A stretch of 64,000 nucleotides of DNA from positions 470,253-534,252 of the forward strand of contig NZ_ASVU01000002.1 of NCBI RefSeq assembly GCF_000407365.1. Reading direction: 5' to 3'. Shown piece after piece: positions 7,152 to 17,048 of the stretch (position 1 is its first letter; the number at the start of each line of letters is the position of its first letter). The notes under the pieces are model-generated. The model did not search any database, was not told the origin of the DNA, and worked only from the letters and a program-made list of their open reading frames with translations. Position numbers and translations under genes: made by a program. Origin of the DNA: Enterococcus asini ATCC 700915 (GTDB taxonomy: Bacteria; Bacillota; Bacilli; Lactobacillales; Enterococcaceae).

Positions 7152-7723
7152 TTAAATACACCTGCTTCCATCATTGATTTGAATAGATACCCGGATGACA
7201 TAGCTCCGGGATCGATGTGACCGATGGAGCGCTCGCCCACATAAGAAGCCCGACCTTTCGTGGCTTTGATCTCTTTGGTCTTTTCCACGATTTCGTCGAT
7301 TTTTTCCGGAGTCAGTGAGTCGGTTTTTAATGCTTCTACTGCTGGCACCCACAAGTCCAACATGGTTTTTTGTCCCGGTTGGGAATTCCCCCGTTTTTCG
7401 ATTCCTGCGATCGCCGCACTCAACAGCGTCACTGGATCCGCTGAGTCTTTACTGGCTTTCATCATTTCCATCATCGCCGTGCCGTAAAGAGGACCGGATG
7501 CACCGCCGACTTTACTGATTAAGGCCATGGCAGCTGCTTTGAAGATTTCGGGTAAGTCACCAGAGAGATCCGCAGCCATGACGGCCGTCATCCCCCGGGC
7601 CATGTTATTTCCATGATCCCCATCCCCGATTGGTGTATCCAACTCACTTAAGTAATCCTTTTTCTCTTGGATTTTTTCATTAAATAGTTCTAGTGTTTTG
7701 CGTAAATTATCCGGTGTAAACAT
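7148..7723 (-). CDS. dhaL: Dihydroxyacetone kinase ADP-binding subunit DhaL
   Basis: A 191-residue DhaL subunit. The metal/nucleotide motif GDGDHGNNM (from residue 33) provides the aspartates that hold two Mg2+ and a permanently bound ADP, and GGASGPLYG forms a later conserved loop. It transfers phosphate from DhaM to dihydroxyacetone on DhaK. I start at the ATG at 7723, seven bases after AGGAGG, rather than the TTG six codons earlier. It lies between dhaK and dhaM with short spacing or overlap. Confidence 0.93.
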   Translation of the reverse strand: MFTPDNLRKTLELFNEKIQEKKDYLSELDTPIGDGDHGNNMARGMTAVMAADLSGDLPEIFKAAAMALISKVGGASGPLYGTAMMEMMKASKDSADPVTLLSAAIAGIEKRGNSQPGQKTMLDLWVPAVEALKTDSLTPEKIDEIVEKTKEIKATKGRASYVGERSIGHIDPGAMSSGYLFKSMMEAGVFK

Positions 7724-7734
7724 AGTGATTCCTC

Positions 7735-8718
7735 CTACCAAGCAATTGTGTGGACCGGCGCTTGTAACAAACGAGTCCGTTCGTCATCTAGTTTGATCAT
7801 GGTAATGGATGCTCCCGCCATATCCAAGGAAGTCATATAGTTGCCCACCTTGGTAAAAGCGAGCTCGATGCCTTCTTCAGCTAGGATGTTTTTCGCATCG
7901 TTAAAATAGATGAAAAGCTCCATTAAAGGGGTGGCGCCCATGCCGTTTACAAACAAGCCATAGGTATCCCCTTTTTGCCAGTTAAATTCGGCTTTTAATT
8001 TGCCGATGATTTCGGCGGCAATTTCTTTGGAAGGTTTGATTTTTTCCCGACGATAACCAGGCTCCCCGTGGATTCCCACGCCGTATTCCATTTCATCTTC
8101 TGCCAAGACAAAACCAGGCTTGCCTACTTCGGGAACCGTTGCCCCAGACAACGCTACCCCCACGGTTTTAATATCTTGTACTAAAGCGGTGCCGTATTCG
8201 GCTAATTCTGCCAAGGGCTTGCCTTCTTTTGCCAAACTACCGAGAATCTTATGCACAAGAACGGTTCCCGCAACTCCCCGGCGCCCTTGGGTATAGGTAC
8301 TGTCTTCTACGGCGATATCATCGTCCACTAAAACCGATGCGACTTCGATATCATCCATGGCCGCCAAGTCTTTGGCCATATCAAAGTTCATCACATCTCC
8401 GGAGTAGTTTTTTACAATCAGCAAGGTTCCTTTGCCTTTGTCTGTGGCTTTAATGGCTTCATAAATCTGGTCTGGTGTCGGGGATGTAAAAACCTGCCCG
8501 CAAACTGCTGCGCTTAGCATGCCATCTCCTACAAAGCCCGCATGAGCCGGTTCGTGACCACTACCTCCCCCGCTGACTAAAGCCACTTGATCGTAGTCGT
8601 CACTTCTAGCCACCACCATGGTATCTGGCAGCTGTTTGACATAATCCGGATAAGCCCCCACCAGGCCGGCCACCATTTCTTCCACAACATCTTTTGGCGC
8701 ATTGATAATTTTCTTCAT
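7735..8718 (-). CDS. dhaK: Dihydroxyacetone kinase substrate-binding subunit DhaK
   Basis: A 327-residue DhaK. The SGGGSGHEPAHAG loop (residues 49-61) and GIHGEPG (His217, which forms the covalent hemiaminal with dihydroxyacetone in this family) are intact. With DhaL and DhaM it makes dihydroxyacetone phosphate from dihydroxyacetone and PEP-derived phosphate. The ATG at 8718 is chosen because AGGAGG sits correctly before it; the 12 codons upstream in frame have no ribosome binding site. It follows glpF by 60 bases in the same operon. No glycerol dehydrogenase, which would supply dihydroxyacetone, is in this window. Confidence 0.94.
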   Translation of the reverse strand: MKKIINAPKDVVEEMVAGLVGAYPDYVKQLPDTMVVARSDDYDQVALVSGGGSGHEPAHAGFVGDGMLSAAVCGQVFTSPTPDQIYEAIKATDKGKGTLLIVKNYSGDVMNFDMAKDLAAMDDIEVASVLVDDDIAVEDSTYTQGRRGVAGTVLVHKILGSLAKEGKPLAELAEYGTALVQDIKTVGVALSGATVPEVGKPGFVLAEDEMEYGVGIHGEPGYRREKIKPSKEIAAEIIGKLKAEFNWQKGDTYGLFVNGMGATPLMELFIYFNDAKNILAEEGIELAFTKVGNYMTSLDMAGASITMIKLDDERTRLLQAPVHTIAW

Positions 8719-8778
8719 GGTAATTCCTCCTGTAATAAACACTTGAAAGGGCAACTCCTAAGAATCACCCTTAAGCCG

Positions 8779-9501
8779 TTAAATTGGTAAAGCCATAAAC
8801 AATAACGCTGCTAAACTCCCACCGATGATTGGGCCTAAGACAGGAACCCAAGCATAGCCCCAATCAGAATCGCCTTTATTGGGAATCGGCAAGAAAGCGT
8901 GGGCCAGGCGCGGTCCTAAGTCTCGAGCCGGATTAATTGCATAGCCGGTAGTCCCACCAAGAGACAACCCAATAACCAAAATCAAAATCCCGACTGCGAT
9001 TGGATTTAAGCCTTCCCCAAACTTGTTCATACCAAAAGCCAAAAGGGCAAAGACCAACATAAAGGTACCGATGATTTCACTGATTAAGTTGGCGCCTAAG
9101 CTACGAATCGCGGGCCCTGTTGCAAAAGTTCCCAAAATTGCTGCGGGATCTTCTGTTTCTTTCCAGTGAGGGTAATAATGAATGTAAAGCAAGATAGCCC
9201 CGAGAATTGCGCCAATCATTTGGCCTAAGATATAAGGCACCACCATGTTCCAGCCAATATTACCTGCAATGGCCATCCCAATGGTTACGGCCGGATTCAA
9301 ATGGGCAAAGGACATGTATCCAGCTGCATACGCCCCAATGGTCACCCCAGCGCCCCAGCCTAAAGTAATCGCAACCCAGCCGGCGCCTTCTGCTTTTGAT
9401 TTGCGCAAACTAACCCCAGCCACAACCCCATCACCTAACAAAACTAAGATCAGCGTCCCGATGATTTCACCGATTACTTGTGTCGTCGTACTGGTATCCA
9501 T
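8779..9501 (-). CDS. glpF: Glycerol uptake facilitator, aquaporin family
   Basis: This 240-residue MIP channel has six membrane helices and the two pore half-helix motifs, HLNPAVT and INPARDLGPR; Arg after the second NPA with the neighbouring Asp is typical of glycerol facilitators rather than pure water channels. It lets glycerol diffuse across the membrane, where GlpK traps it. It lies 46 bases after glpK and before dhaK in the glycerol operon, which supports glycerol over water as substrate. Confidence 0.93.
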   Translation of the reverse strand: MDTSTTTQVIGEIIGTLILVLLGDGVVAGVSLRKSKAEGAGWVAITLGWGAGVTIGAYAAGYMSFAHLNPAVTIGMAIAGNIGWNMVVPYILGQMIGAILGAILLYIHYYPHWKETEDPAAILGTFATGPAIRSLGANLISEIIGTFMLVFALLAFGMNKFGEGLNPIAVGILILVIGLSLGGTTGYAINPARDLGPRLAHAFLPIPNKGDSDWGYAWVPVLGPIIGGSLAALLFMALPI

Positions 9502-9547
9502 TGATTTTCCTCCTATTCTTTATGGTGTTGTCTACTTTTCTTACTGT

Positions 9548-11089
<1,542 letters not shown>

Positions 11090-12901
11090 TTATGATTGTT
11101 GCGCTTTTAAATCCGCTAATTGGGTTTCTCGAATGGTTGCGTCTAATTCTTCTTGGTAACGTTCTTTGGTCCTTTCATCCCACTGGTAGAAGTCTGCCAT
11201 CCCAGCGACGACGGCATCTTTGATTTCCATTAAGCGCTCACTGATAAAGAGCATGTAATTGGTGCGTCTTAACAAGTAGTCCACCGGCGTTAAGGTCATC
11301 TCTTCTGTCATGGCGTAGCGTAACGAGCTGGACTCCGCTAGTGACAATCCAGGAAAAGCCCCTTGATCCAGCAAAGCGTAAACTTTTTCCGTGTTTGAAC
11401 CGTATAGGCCCGCTAAAAACGTGGCTTCTGCTTTACTTAACCCTTTGGTAACTCCAGTTTCTGCGATTTTGGCTAGTTCCGCTTCCACGTTTTGTGGGTC
11501 GAGTTGCCCACCAGAGACTGGGTAGTGTGCCGAATCGACCAAGGTAATCTTTTTTTCCGGCAATAGCTGGACAATTTTCTTCAACGCTTCTGCGGCCATT
11601 AAGCGATAGTCGGTTAATTTCCCGCCAGATAAGGTCAACAAACCGTCATCAGCTACTGTCAAATCACTGCCTCGGGAAACCGCCGACGGATTGTCCTTAG
11701 GCTCTTCTTTAACCCCTTGATGAATCGCCTTTTCCACCTGTATCCGAGACTGTTTGTCTTCGCGGTACTCTTGAATGGCGGCAACGATTTTCTCAAAATT
11801 TTCGTCACTAATGTGCTCTTTTTTTCCACCGTTGTAGTCCTCACCAGATGCGCTAATCAATGGCCGCAACCCCGCCCAAGCAGCTTCGATATCATCTAAG
11901 GTCAGTCGCGCTTCCGGGTATCGGTGATTGACGATTTTCAATAAGTAATCCACATCGGCTTGCTCCACTTTTGGATGAGTGTAGTCTCCTTCGTAATCGG
12001 TATCCGTGGTTCCGAAATAGGTCTTATTTTCCCGAGGGATAACAAAGATCATGCGGCCATCCTTGTTCCCTGTGTCAAAATAAGTCGGCTGAGGGACTTT
12101 GAGCTTTTCCCCGTCAACGACTAAATGCACGCCTTTTGTCGGTCGCATAGTCGGCTGATGATCGATTTTCTCATCCAAACTTTTTACATGATCCGACCAA
12201 GGCCCTGAGGTATTAATGACTAGTTTGGACTTCACGGTAATGGTCTCTTCACTTAATAAATCCTGTGCCTTCACACCAGAGACATTCCCTTTGTCATCAT
12301 GGAAAATCTCCGTGACTTTCATACGACTAAGTGCCACTGCCCCATCGGCTACCGCTTGCTTGATATTTTCGATTACCAGGCGGGCGTCATTGTTCCGATA
12401 GTCCAGGTATACACCGCCACCTAATAATCCTTCAGCAGCTAGTTGAGGCTCCCGAGCTAAGACCTCTTCTTTACTCAACATGTAGTTGGCGTACTTGCCG
12501 CCGGTGATTCCTGCCAAGTGATCATACAAATCCATGGCAATCTTTACCGAAAAAAGAGTAAACGTCGATCCCGGTTCGTCAAAAATCGGTAAAATCATGG
12601 GGTCCGCTTTAGGAATATGGGGGGCGATTCCTTGAATAATGGCTCGTTCTCTAACTGTATCTGCTACCACTTCCACGTCAAAGGTCTTGAGATAGCGCAA
12701 ACCGCCGTGCACCAGCTTCGTCGACCTAGAAGACGTCCCTTCAGCGAAATCCTGCATTTCTAGCAGTGCAACCGAAATACCCGAAGCTGCCGCTTGTAAA
12801 GCCACGCCTGCTCCGGTAATCCCACCGCCGATGATCACCAAATCAAATGTCTGTTCAGTCAGTTCTTGAATCATTTTTGATCGGTCTCTAAAAGAAAACA
12901 T
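11090..12901 (-). CDS. glpO: Alpha-glycerophosphate oxidase (type 1)
   Basis: A 603-residue FAD enzyme that oxidises glycerol 3-phosphate to dihydroxyacetone phosphate with O2, giving H2O2. The Rossmann motif IIGGGITGAGVAL (about residues 23-35) and the conserved EGTSSRSTKLVHGGLRYL segment are clear. The size and an insert near residues 350-400 (PLISASGEDYNGGKKEH and following) resemble lactic acid bacterial GlpO rather than GlpD. I start at the ATG at 12901, matching GlpO homologues; the in-frame TTG at 12940 is the alternative. The nearest AAAGGAG is 14 bases from the ATG, and a 23-codon frame ends four bases before it, so coupled translation is possible. Confidence 0.92.
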   Translation of the reverse strand: MFSFRDRSKMIQELTEQTFDLVIIGGGITGAGVALQAAASGISVALLEMQDFAEGTSSRSTKLVHGGLRYLKTFDVEVVADTVRERAIIQGIAPHIPKADPMILPIFDEPGSTFTLFSVKIAMDLYDHLAGITGGKYANYMLSKEEVLAREPQLAAEGLLGGGVYLDYRNNDARLVIENIKQAVADGAVALSRMKVTEIFHDDKGNVSGVKAQDLLSEETITVKSKLVINTSGPWSDHVKSLDEKIDHQPTMRPTKGVHLVVDGEKLKVPQPTYFDTGNKDGRMIFVIPRENKTYFGTTDTDYEGDYTHPKVEQADVDYLLKIVNHRYPEARLTLDDIEAAWAGLRPLISASGEDYNGGKKEHISDENFEKIVAAIQEYREDKQSRIQVEKAIHQGVKEEPKDNPSAVSRGSDLTVADDGLLTLSGGKLTDYRLMAAEALKKIVQLLPEKKITLVDSAHYPVSGGQLDPQNVEAELAKIAETGVTKGLSKAEATFLAGLYGSNTEKVYALLDQGAFPGLSLAESSSLRYAMTEEMTLTPVDYLLRRTNYMLFISERLMEIKDAVVAGMADFYQWDERTKERYQEELDATIRETQLADLKAQQS

Positions 12902-12905
12902 TCCT

Positions 12906-12977
12906 TTATGCCACGCTCCTTTGTTTACTATTTTTTGCAAACAGAGCGGTCGAAGCCACTCCGTTAGCCACCCCCAC
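12906..12977 (-). CDS. Possible upstream ORF coupled to glpO (23 residues)
   Basis: A GTG-started frame lies 11 bases after a perfect AAAGGAGGG and ends with TAA four bases before the glpO ATG. GlpO itself lacks a well-spaced ribosome binding site, so this frame may deliver ribosomes by translational coupling. The peptide (starting MGVANGVAST) has no recognisable feature. It may be chance. Confidence 0.35.
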   Translation of the reverse strand: MGVANGVASTALFAKNSKQRSVA

Positions 12978-13030
12978 GAATTTTTCTACCCTCCTTTACC
13001 GAAAAGAAAAAACCTAACCTTTATAAAAAT

Positions 13031-13058
13031 AGTGTATCACAGCATAAAACGCTTTCAA
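13031..13058 (-). promoter_or_regulatory. Promoter and catabolite-responsive element of the glp-dha operon
   Basis: On the minus strand TTGAAA (13053-13058) and TACACT (13031-13036) are separated by 16 bases. TGAAAGCGTTTTAT (13044-13057) fits the CcpA cre consensus TGWAARCGYTWNCW with one mismatch and overlaps the -35, so CcpA binding should block polymerase when a preferred sugar is present. Confidence 0.65.
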
Positions 13059-13199
13059 AAAATTTAGATTATGCATCTTTGTGCTTGCTTCTGAGAAAAC
13101 TAGTTTTTCCTTGGCGTTAGTAGGTTTGCACAAATTTTCAGTTTCAACCAAAAAAAGAACTACCGTCATCTATAAATGCACTCGCTTTTCGTGAAATAG

Positions 13200-13231
13200 C
13201 AAAAAAACCTCCCGACCAAAGTCAGGAGGTA
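13200..13231 (-). terminator. Terminator after the ABC exporter operon
   Basis: CCTCCTGAC and GTCGGGAGG pair (one G-T) around a four-base loop, followed on the minus strand by seven T, 15 bases after the stop codon at 13245. Confidence 0.92.
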
Positions 13232-13244
13232 GCGCACGATTTTT

Positions 13245-15125
13245 TTAATCCAGTTCGATTTTACCGGTATACAATTGGTAATACAGTCCCTTTTCCGCCA
13301 GCAAGGAATCGTGATCCCCTCGCTCGATGATCCGGCCGTGATCCAAGACCATAATGACATCGGAGTTTTGAATCGTAGACAGACGATGGGCGATGACAAA
13401 GACGGTGCGGCCTTGCATCAACTTGTCCATCCCTTCTTGCACGATTTTTTCCGTCCGAGTATCAATACTGGAAGTGGCTTCATCTAAAATCATCACCGGA
13501 GGATCCGCGATAGCCGCCCGAGCGATGGCTAAAAGCTGCCGTTGCCCTTGGGAGAGCTCGTCCCCATCCCCGGTAATCACGGTATCATAGCCTTCTGGTA
13601 AATGGTGAATGAAGCTGTCCGCATTGGCCAATTTCGCCGCTGCAATCACTTCATCGTCTGTGGCGCTGAGTTTCCCAAAGCGAATATTATCCGTAATTGT
13701 CCCGGTGAACAAGTGCGTATCTTGCAAAACGATTCCTAGAGAACGCCGCAGAGAGTCTTTCTTAATCTTTTGGATGTTGATCCCGTCGTAGCGAATCTTT
13801 CCTTCTTGAATATCATAGAAGCGATTGATCAAGTTGGTAATCGTCGTCTTACCAGCGCCCGTCGCCCCTACGAAAGCGACTTTCTGCCCAGGGTTAGCGT
13901 AAATATTGATATCGTGTAAGACGATGTTTTCTGGCACATAGCCAAAGTCCACATCTTCAAAAACCACATCACCGGTTAGTTTCGTGTAAGTGATACTCCC
14001 GTCGGTATGGGGATGCTTCCACGCCCATAGTCCCGTGCGATCAGAAGACTCGGTGATAATGCCATTTTCTTCCTTGGCGTTGATTAACGTCACATAGCCA
14101 TCATCCACTTCGGAAGGTTCGTCCAGTAATTCAAAAATCCGGTTCGCCCCGGCCAAGGCCATGATAACAAAGTTGATCTGTTGAGAAATCTGGCTGATTG
14201 GCCCGTTTAAGGAACGACTCAACTGTAAGAAAGAAGCAATCATCCCCACGGTTAAACCGCTGATTCCGTTAATGGCAAAAAGTCCACCGATAATGGCGAT
14301 TAAAATGTACTGAACGTTTAACAGGTTCATCATAATCGGCATCAACTGGTTGGCATTTACGTTGGCCTTCGTTGCACTGTCTTGTAAAGCATCATTGACC
14401 CGGTCAAAGTCTTCCATGGCTTTTTCCTCATGGTTAAAGACCTTCACGACTTTTTGACCGTGCATCATTTCTTCAATATACCCATTGACAGTTCCTAAAT
14501 CTCGCTGTTGGGCGCCAAAGAAACGGCCACTACGCTTGGAGATAAAGCGCACCACATTCAACATTAAAAAGACCGAAACCATAACGAACAAAGTCAAAGG
14601 CAAGCTTAATGTAAACATGGCGATAAACACGGAAACAAAGGTAATCATAGCCGACATCAAATTCGGGATACTTTGAGAAATCATCTGACGCAAGGTATCT
14701 GTATCATTGGTGAAATGACTCATAATATCCCCGTGAGGATGGCTGTCAAAATAGCGAATTGGCAAGGTTTCCATGTGGGTAAACATCTGATCCCGAATTT
14801 TCTTTTGGGTACCTTCACTGATTTTTACCATGGTGAAGTTGTAGATCAGCCCCGCGGCAACCCCCACTAGATAAATCAGCGCCATTTGCATAATCGCTTG
14901 TAACAGTCCTACAAAGTCAGGATTGCTTTGCCCGAGCATTGGCGTGATGTGCTGGTCAATCACCGTTTGGATAAATAAGGAGCCTTGCACGTTGGCATAG
15001 GCGGAAAGCACAATCATCACAAAAACCATGATTAGCTGCAGTTTGTAATCACTGAACATCAGCTTTAAGAGCCGTTTTAAGGTTCTTACTGGTGAAGTCG
15101 TGCGGATACCTGGATTATTCGACAT
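13245..15125 (-). CDS. Heterodimeric ABC multidrug exporter, catalytic half (YheH/BmrD/EfrD-like)
   Basis: This 626-residue half-transporter has an N-terminal six-helix membrane domain (about 35-330) and a C-terminal ATPase with GATGAGKTT, the unusual signature LSQGQ, Walker B MILDEATSSID with catalytic Glu, and switch His in FVIAHRLSTI. The partner gene has degenerate versions of the last two, the usual division in exporters such as TM287/288, BmrCD and EfrCD. They export drugs or lipids. The ATG at 15125 overlaps the end of the partner by 11 bases; the longer in-frame extension lacks a ribosome binding site. Substrate unknown. Confidence 0.88.
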   Translation of the reverse strand: MSNNPGIRTTSPVRTLKRLLKLMFSDYKLQLIMVFVMIVLSAYANVQGSLFIQTVIDQHITPMLGQSNPDFVGLLQAIMQMALIYLVGVAAGLIYNFTMVKISEGTQKKIRDQMFTHMETLPIRYFDSHPHGDIMSHFTNDTDTLRQMISQSIPNLMSAMITFVSVFIAMFTLSLPLTLFVMVSVFLMLNVVRFISKRSGRFFGAQQRDLGTVNGYIEEMMHGQKVVKVFNHEEKAMEDFDRVNDALQDSATKANVNANQLMPIMMNLLNVQYILIAIIGGLFAINGISGLTVGMIASFLQLSRSLNGPISQISQQINFVIMALAGANRIFELLDEPSEVDDGYVTLINAKEENGIITESSDRTGLWAWKHPHTDGSITYTKLTGDVVFEDVDFGYVPENIVLHDINIYANPGQKVAFVGATGAGKTTITNLINRFYDIQEGKIRYDGINIQKIKKDSLRRSLGIVLQDTHLFTGTITDNIRFGKLSATDDEVIAAAKLANADSFIHHLPEGYDTVITGDGDELSQGQRQLLAIARAAIADPPVMILDEATSSIDTRTEKIVQEGMDKLMQGRTVFVIAHRLSTIQNSDVIMVLDHGRIIERGDHDSLLAEKGLYYQLYTGKIELD

Positions 15126-16854
15126 GTTCACCAAATCCTTTCTCTTGTGATTCATAAACTTCTTGGTAAATCTGATTGTTTTCAAGCAATTCTTCGTGAG
15201 TTCCTAGGCCGTCGATTTTGCCATCATCTAAGACAATGATCAAATCCGAGTCTTGAATAGAAGTCACTCGTTGGGAAATAATCAAAGTCGTGGTGCCAGG
15301 AATCGCTTCTTTCAAGCCTGCCCGAATTTCTTGATCCGTCCGTGTATCCACGGCATTGGTGGAATCATCGAGGATTAAAATCTTCGGTTTCTTCAAAAGC
15401 GCCCGGGCAATGGTCAATCGTTGCTTTTGCCCCCCGGAGACGTTGGTTCCCCCTTGAGCAATCATCGTATCGTATTTATCGGGAAATTCTTGTACGAAAG
15501 GATCTGCTTGGGCGATTTTCGCTGCTGCGATGATTTCTTCATCCGTGGCATTTTCATTCCCCCAGCGCAAGTTTTCCTTAATGGTACCGGAGAATAAGAC
15601 GTTGTTTTGCAACACCATGGAAACTTGATCTCGCAAAGTTTCCAAATCGTACTCCCGTACATCCCGACCGCCTACGAGAATCGAGCCGTGGGTTACATCG
15701 TACAATCGAGGAATCAGTTGCACCAACGTAGACTTGGAACTCCCGGTCCCTCCGATGATGCCAACTACTTGGCCGGACTTAATATCCAAGTTGATATTTT
15801 CTAGCACCAGTTTGTTCATATCGTCCGCATAGCTAAAGCACACATCTTTAAATTGAATGCTACCATCGGGAACGGTCATCACCGGATTTTTCTGATTGGT
15901 AATCTTGCTTTCTTCATTAAAGACTTCTACGATCCGATCAGCGGAAGTACGTGCAATTAAAATTTGCACGAAAGCCATGGAAATCATCATCAAACTCATT
16001 AAAATTTGCATGGTGTAGTTAAACATGGAGACCAACTCCCCAGTGGTCAAACTACCATCCACCACGATAAGCTTGGCCCCTACCCAAGATAAGAGCAGCA
16101 TACAAATGTAAATCGCCGACTGCAACAATGGCATATTAAAAGCCACAATTCGTTGAGCCAATGTGAAATCCCGATACACCGTTTCGGAGACTTCGCCAAA
16201 CTGTTTCTCTTGGTGTTTTTCTCGTACAAAGGATTTTACTACGCGAATCCCTTGCAAGTTTTCTTGTACCACATTGTTTAAGCGGTCATAGGTATGAAAG
16301 ACGCGGATAAACAAAGGATGGGCAAAGTGAATCACCACTGCTAGTCCAATGGCCAAGAAAGGAATCACCGCCAGGTAAATCAAAATCAAGCGAGCGTTAA
16401 TAAAGCCCACCATGGTCAATGAGAAAATCAAAATCAAAGGACTGCGCACCAACATCCGAATAATCATTTGGAAGGCATTTTGCACGTTGGTCACGTCTGT
16501 CGTCATCCGGGTAATCAACCCAGACGTGGAAAAGCGATCGATATTCGCAAAAGAAAAACCTTGAATCCGTTGAAAAATATTATGGCGTAAATTCCGAGCA
16601 AAACCAGCAGAGGCCACGGCGGCTTTCCGGGCACCCATGGTTCCACAAAACAAGGCAAAAAGGCCACAGACGAAAAGCAGGGCGCCGTATTTCATAATGG
16701 CACCGGCATCCCCTTTGGAAATCCCTTGGTCAATCATGGCCGCCATGATTAAAGGCATGATGACATCCATGACCACTTCCCCAGAGACAAACAAAGGGGT
16801 TAACAGGGTGTCTTTTTTATAACTACCCACATTCGCTAAAAGGGTTTTTAGCAT
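15115..16854 (-). CDS. Heterodimeric ABC multidrug exporter, degenerate half (YheI/BmrC/EfrC-like)
   Basis: A 579-residue half-transporter with six membrane helices followed by an ATPase domain. Its own site is degenerate: Walker B reads LILDDSTNAVD (Asp in place of catalytic Glu) and the switch region reads LIISQRVTSI (Gln in place of His). Walker A is GGTGSSKST and the signature is the canonical VSGGQ, which completes the active site of the partner. This asymmetry identifies the pair as a heterodimeric exporter. The ATG at 16854 has AAGGAAG upstream. A palindrome and a stable hairpin precede the gene. Confidence 0.88.
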   Translation of the reverse strand: MLKTLLANVGSYKKDTLLTPLFVSGEVVMDVIMPLIMAAMIDQGISKGDAGAIMKYGALLFVCGLFALFCGTMGARKAAVASAGFARNLRHNIFQRIQGFSFANIDRFSTSGLITRMTTDVTNVQNAFQMIIRMLVRSPLILIFSLTMVGFINARLILIYLAVIPFLAIGLAVVIHFAHPLFIRVFHTYDRLNNVVQENLQGIRVVKSFVREKHQEKQFGEVSETVYRDFTLAQRIVAFNMPLLQSAIYICMLLLSWVGAKLIVVDGSLTTGELVSMFNYTMQILMSLMMISMAFVQILIARTSADRIVEVFNEESKITNQKNPVMTVPDGSIQFKDVCFSYADDMNKLVLENINLDIKSGQVVGIIGGTGSSKSTLVQLIPRLYDVTHGSILVGGRDVREYDLETLRDQVSMVLQNNVLFSGTIKENLRWGNENATDEEIIAAAKIAQADPFVQEFPDKYDTMIAQGGTNVSGGQKQRLTIARALLKKPKILILDDSTNAVDTRTDQEIRAGLKEAIPGTTTLIISQRVTSIQDSDLIIVLDDGKIDGLGTHEELLENNQIYQEVYESQEKGFGEHVE

Positions 16855-16897
16855 AAATCTCTTCCTTTCTTTTTTAGATTGAGTTGAAAAACGAATC

Positions 16898-16935
16898 AAA
16901 GAGACGATGGGACTATACCACTCCCTCGTCTCTTT
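16898..16935 (-). promoter_or_regulatory. Leader hairpin of the ABC exporter operon
   Basis: AAAGAGACGAGGGA (16922-16935, minus strand) pairs with TCCCATCGTCTCTTT (16898-16912) through a stem of about 13 bp with one bulged base and a nine-base loop. No immediate T run follows, so it is more likely a leader or mRNA-stability structure than a terminator. Confidence 0.45.
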
Positions 16936-16941
16936 TCCACT

Positions 16942-16972
16942 TTATTCCGTTAAGTTTACTCTAGCGGAATAA
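16942..16972. promoter_or_regulatory. 31-bp operator-like palindrome before the ABC exporter
   Basis: TTATTCCGTTA (16942-16952) and TAGCGGAATAA (16962-16972) match as inverted repeats at 10 of 11 positions with a 9-bp centre. A weak minus-strand promoter (TTGTAA, 17 bases, TAGAGT) overlaps it. It would suit a dimeric repressor of the TetR or MarR type; no regulator gene is adjacent. Confidence 0.5.
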
Positions 16973-17048
16973 AAAAACAATTACAAGACTTGACATTCTT
17001 TGATTTGCTCTTATAGTTTACATAATATTTTTATGGACAGTTCGCTGC

